Positions 24,340-25,708 of a stretch of DNA of 25,708 nucleotides are shown here, one piece after another; position 1 is the stretch's first letter; each line of letters starts with the position of its first letter. A model generated the notes under the pieces. That model saw nothing but the letters and a program-made list of their open reading frames with translations. It was not told where the DNA came from and did not search any database. Location: positions 1-25,708 of the IMG/VR virus record IMGVR_UViG_3300010411_000011; one strand, written 5' to 3'. Position numbers and translations under genes: made by a program. The stretch comes from a virus.

Positions 24340-24692
24340 TACCCCTCCTCCCGCCAAATTTGCATAGGAGTTATTTCAAAATAAATCTCGTCGATTAAAG
24401 GAAGGTCTGTGCCGAGATTTGAGTTATACAAACCTTGTAGAGTAACTATTCGTGTATAACGATCATTAGCGAAGATGGCTAGATCGTCGTCAGTTAGGGT
24501 TAAGGTCACGGAGCTGGCAGGCGTGACTGAAACTTCTTCACGATTGTTAACGATAGTTCCGTCTAGACGTGTAAGGGTCCAGTTAAGGGATTCAGGAATG
24601 ATCGCAGTACCAAACTGCTTACTGGTTAACTGCACTGTGATCCCAAAAGTGCCTCGTTCAGGAGCTTTGACATCAGATATAATACAAGGCAT
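24339..24692 (-). CDS. Ig-like beta-sandwich phage protein (117 aa)
   Basis: The sequence is mainly beta-strand, with LNWTLTRLDGTIVNNREEVSVTP (residues ~35-57), VTLTLTDDDLAIF (~62-74), then RYTRIVTLQGLYN and a closing LPLIDEIYFEI. This strand and turn pattern resembles small Ig-like phage proteins found in virion gene clusters. GTGAGGAT precedes the ATG. Its TAG stop overlaps the GTG start of the next gene by one base. A structural or virion role is likely; no specific function is claimed. Confidence 0.65.
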   Translation of the reverse strand: MPCIISDVKAPERGTFGITVQLTSKQFGTAIIPESLNWTLTRLDGTIVNNREEVSVTPASSVTLTLTDDDLAIFANDRYTRIVTLQGLYNSNLGTDLPLIDEIYFEITPMQIWREEG

Positions 24693-24698
24693 AAATCC

Positions 24699-25355
24699 TC
24701 ACAAGGATGTTAAAACACTCATCGGACGATCTACTGTGACGTTTAGCACTACCAATTCAGGAGAAGTTTCGGCTGTGCATGCGCAGAGAAGCAGTTCTGA
24801 TGAGAGATAGTATACACAACAACGTCCTTGGTTAGAGTGAAGAGAGATGACCCCATCGGTTAGGAGAAGACAGTAAGGAGCGATGCCGGATATCAACGTG
24901 CGGAGTAGGATCGATCCGAGATACGCGTTGTAGGTAGTACTGGAAACTCCTGACATTCCCGCAACGTTAACTGAGACAGAGATGAGTCCCGCAACAGCTT
25001 GAAGCTCACATACAGCCGAATCTCCTATAAGGGTTGTCTCTACTGCAAGCATCAACTGTTCTGTTAGCGTTTCCGCCGACACACTCAACCCAGACACGTT
25101 AAGCTGAAGAGAGATAGTTGCAAGGTCTGTTATGGTGATAGCATCAGCAGGCTGCCCTGCAAGTGTAAGCTGCACTGAGACTGTTTGGGAGCCTGTGACA
25201 GGGTTAGTACAAACCTCAACACCACTCAGAGTGGTTAGGATGGTTAAAGTCCCTACATCCGTCGAAGGCGTGCTGATAGCACAAACGCCCTCAAAAGAGG
25301 TGTCGCCTACAAAATATCCAGGCTTAACATAGCCTTCTTTGATGTAGGAACTCAT
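24699..25355 (-). CDS. Beta-rich repetitive phage structural protein (218 aa)
   Basis: The N-terminus MSSYIKEGYVKPGYFVGD (EGYV..GYF motif) is of a type seen at the start of podophage structural proteins. The body has repeated strand-like units of alternating hydrophobic and Ser/Thr residues ending in Gly (VSVQLTLAGQ, ISLQLNVSGLSV, ISVSVNVAGMSGV, at roughly 18-30 residue spacing). It also carries eight Cys, many for a phage protein. The C-terminus is more hydrophobic and lacks the repeat. It ends 6 bases before the next ATG. It is probably a fibre-like or head/tail surface protein; that is an inference. Confidence 0.6.
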   Translation of the reverse strand: MSSYIKEGYVKPGYFVGDTSFEGVCAISTPSTDVGTLTILTTLSGVEVCTNPVTGSQTVSVQLTLAGQPADAITITDLATISLQLNVSGLSVSAETLTEQLMLAVETTLIGDSAVCELQAVAGLISVSVNVAGMSGVSSTTYNAYLGSILLRTLISGIAPYCLLLTDGVISLHSNQGRCCVYYLSSELLLCACTAETSPELVVLNVTVDRPMSVLTSL

Positions 25356-25417
25356 AAGGTCCGCCTATACAGCTAAGCTTTCCGCCAGCGCGTAGCACTC
25401 AACCTAAAACGCAACGA

Positions 25418-25708
25418 TTAAACGAGGGCATCGGAAACTTCTGCTACTGTAAAACCAAGCCGGAAAAGCGCAGCGTTGACGTCTTCGACCAGTTCCATTT
25501 GATACCGCGGAGTGACCCCCGTCCCGTCATTTTCCTCAACCTGCACCCGATGAGTAGCGTCCTCGATCCCCTCGTCGCCATCGGCTAACGTGTCGGAGAT
25601 CTGCCAACAATAACGTTCGTCAAGTAACCGCTGCCAAACTGGCTGCCAGAGGGAGGCGGGAAAATTATCGCGCACATATTCATAGTCAGCACGGGTATTT
25701 AGATGCTT
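25418..25708 (-). CDS. Partial gene at right edge, C-terminal 96 residues of unrecognised phage protein
   Basis: The frame is open to the right edge (begins KHLNTRADYEYV), so the GTG at 25675 is not a convincing start and the true N-terminus lies outside. The visible part is Trp-rich (NFPASLWQPVWQRLLDERYCW) then acidic, with a DGDEGIEDATHRVQVEENDG segment, and ends in AALFRLGFTVAEVSDALV. It may be a small head-tail or virion-assembly protein, but no family is recognised. The 62 bases between it and the next gene hold nothing I can identify, except AGGCGG before that gene's ATG. Confidence 0.6.
   Translation of the reverse strand, partial: KHLNTRADYEYVRDNFPASLWQPVWQRLLDERYCWQISDTLADGDEGIEDATHRVQVEENDGTGVTPRYQMELVEDVNAALFRLGFTVAEVSDALV

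Noticed and set aside
1-25708. tRNA genes, CRISPR arrays, insertion sequences, integrase or attachment sites
   Set aside because: No cloverleaf, spacer-repeat array, transposase or integrase was visible on either strand.

Overview
The window is part of a tailed-phage genome and looks podovirus-like. It has a single dense late cassette with large terminase, portal, scaffold, capsid and connector genes, then short-tail and ejection-type genes. I saw no tail-tube, sheath or tape-measure gene. No integrase, tRNA or bacterial housekeeping gene was seen, so the sequence gives no sign of a prophage. Shine-Dalgarno sites (AGGAGG types) and tightly coupled starts (ATGA, TAATG, TAGTG) fit a bacterial host, but the host cannot be named from the window.

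Layout. Bases 2-2591 on the + strand hold the end of the replication block: the 3' part of a family A DNA polymerase overlapping a DUF3987-like P-loop ATPase. At 2592-2688 this block meets the late genes head-on, across an intrinsic terminator. From 2689 to the right edge everything is on the - strand. In transcription order this reads: a partial gene at the edge, three small genes, large terminase, portal, an 89-aa protein, scaffold, a two-domain decoration-like protein, a DUF5309/SU10-type major capsid protein, then a GC-rich hairpin. After the hairpin come a gp6-like head-tail adaptor, a small helical protein, two tandem RCC1-like beta-propeller proteins, a 142-aa virion-type protein, a tail-like protein and a GNAT-like small protein. 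The last four genes look like an internal/ejection module: a glycine-zipper protein, a Gln-rich protein, a coiled-coil protein and a 1713-aa giant protein.

The most interesting unexplained structure is a family of four 23-bp imperfect inverted repeats (CTATG-N13-CATAG type; 2603-2625, 10592-10614, 17341-17363, 24013-24035). Three of them end 7-8 bases before the start codon of the first gene of the head, neck/tail and ejection modules on the - strand. The fourth lies next to the terminator at the convergent junction. They look like late promoters, operators or RNA-processing sites that split the cassette into functional units. The second notable point is the tandem pair of RCC1-like propeller proteins, which share an N-terminal module of about 180 residues and occupy the tail/nozzle position. 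The polymerase is also unusual in having His at the O-helix position equivalent to E. coli Pol I Phe762.

Not seen in the window: a recognisable small terminase, a lysis enzyme, or a phage RNA polymerase.
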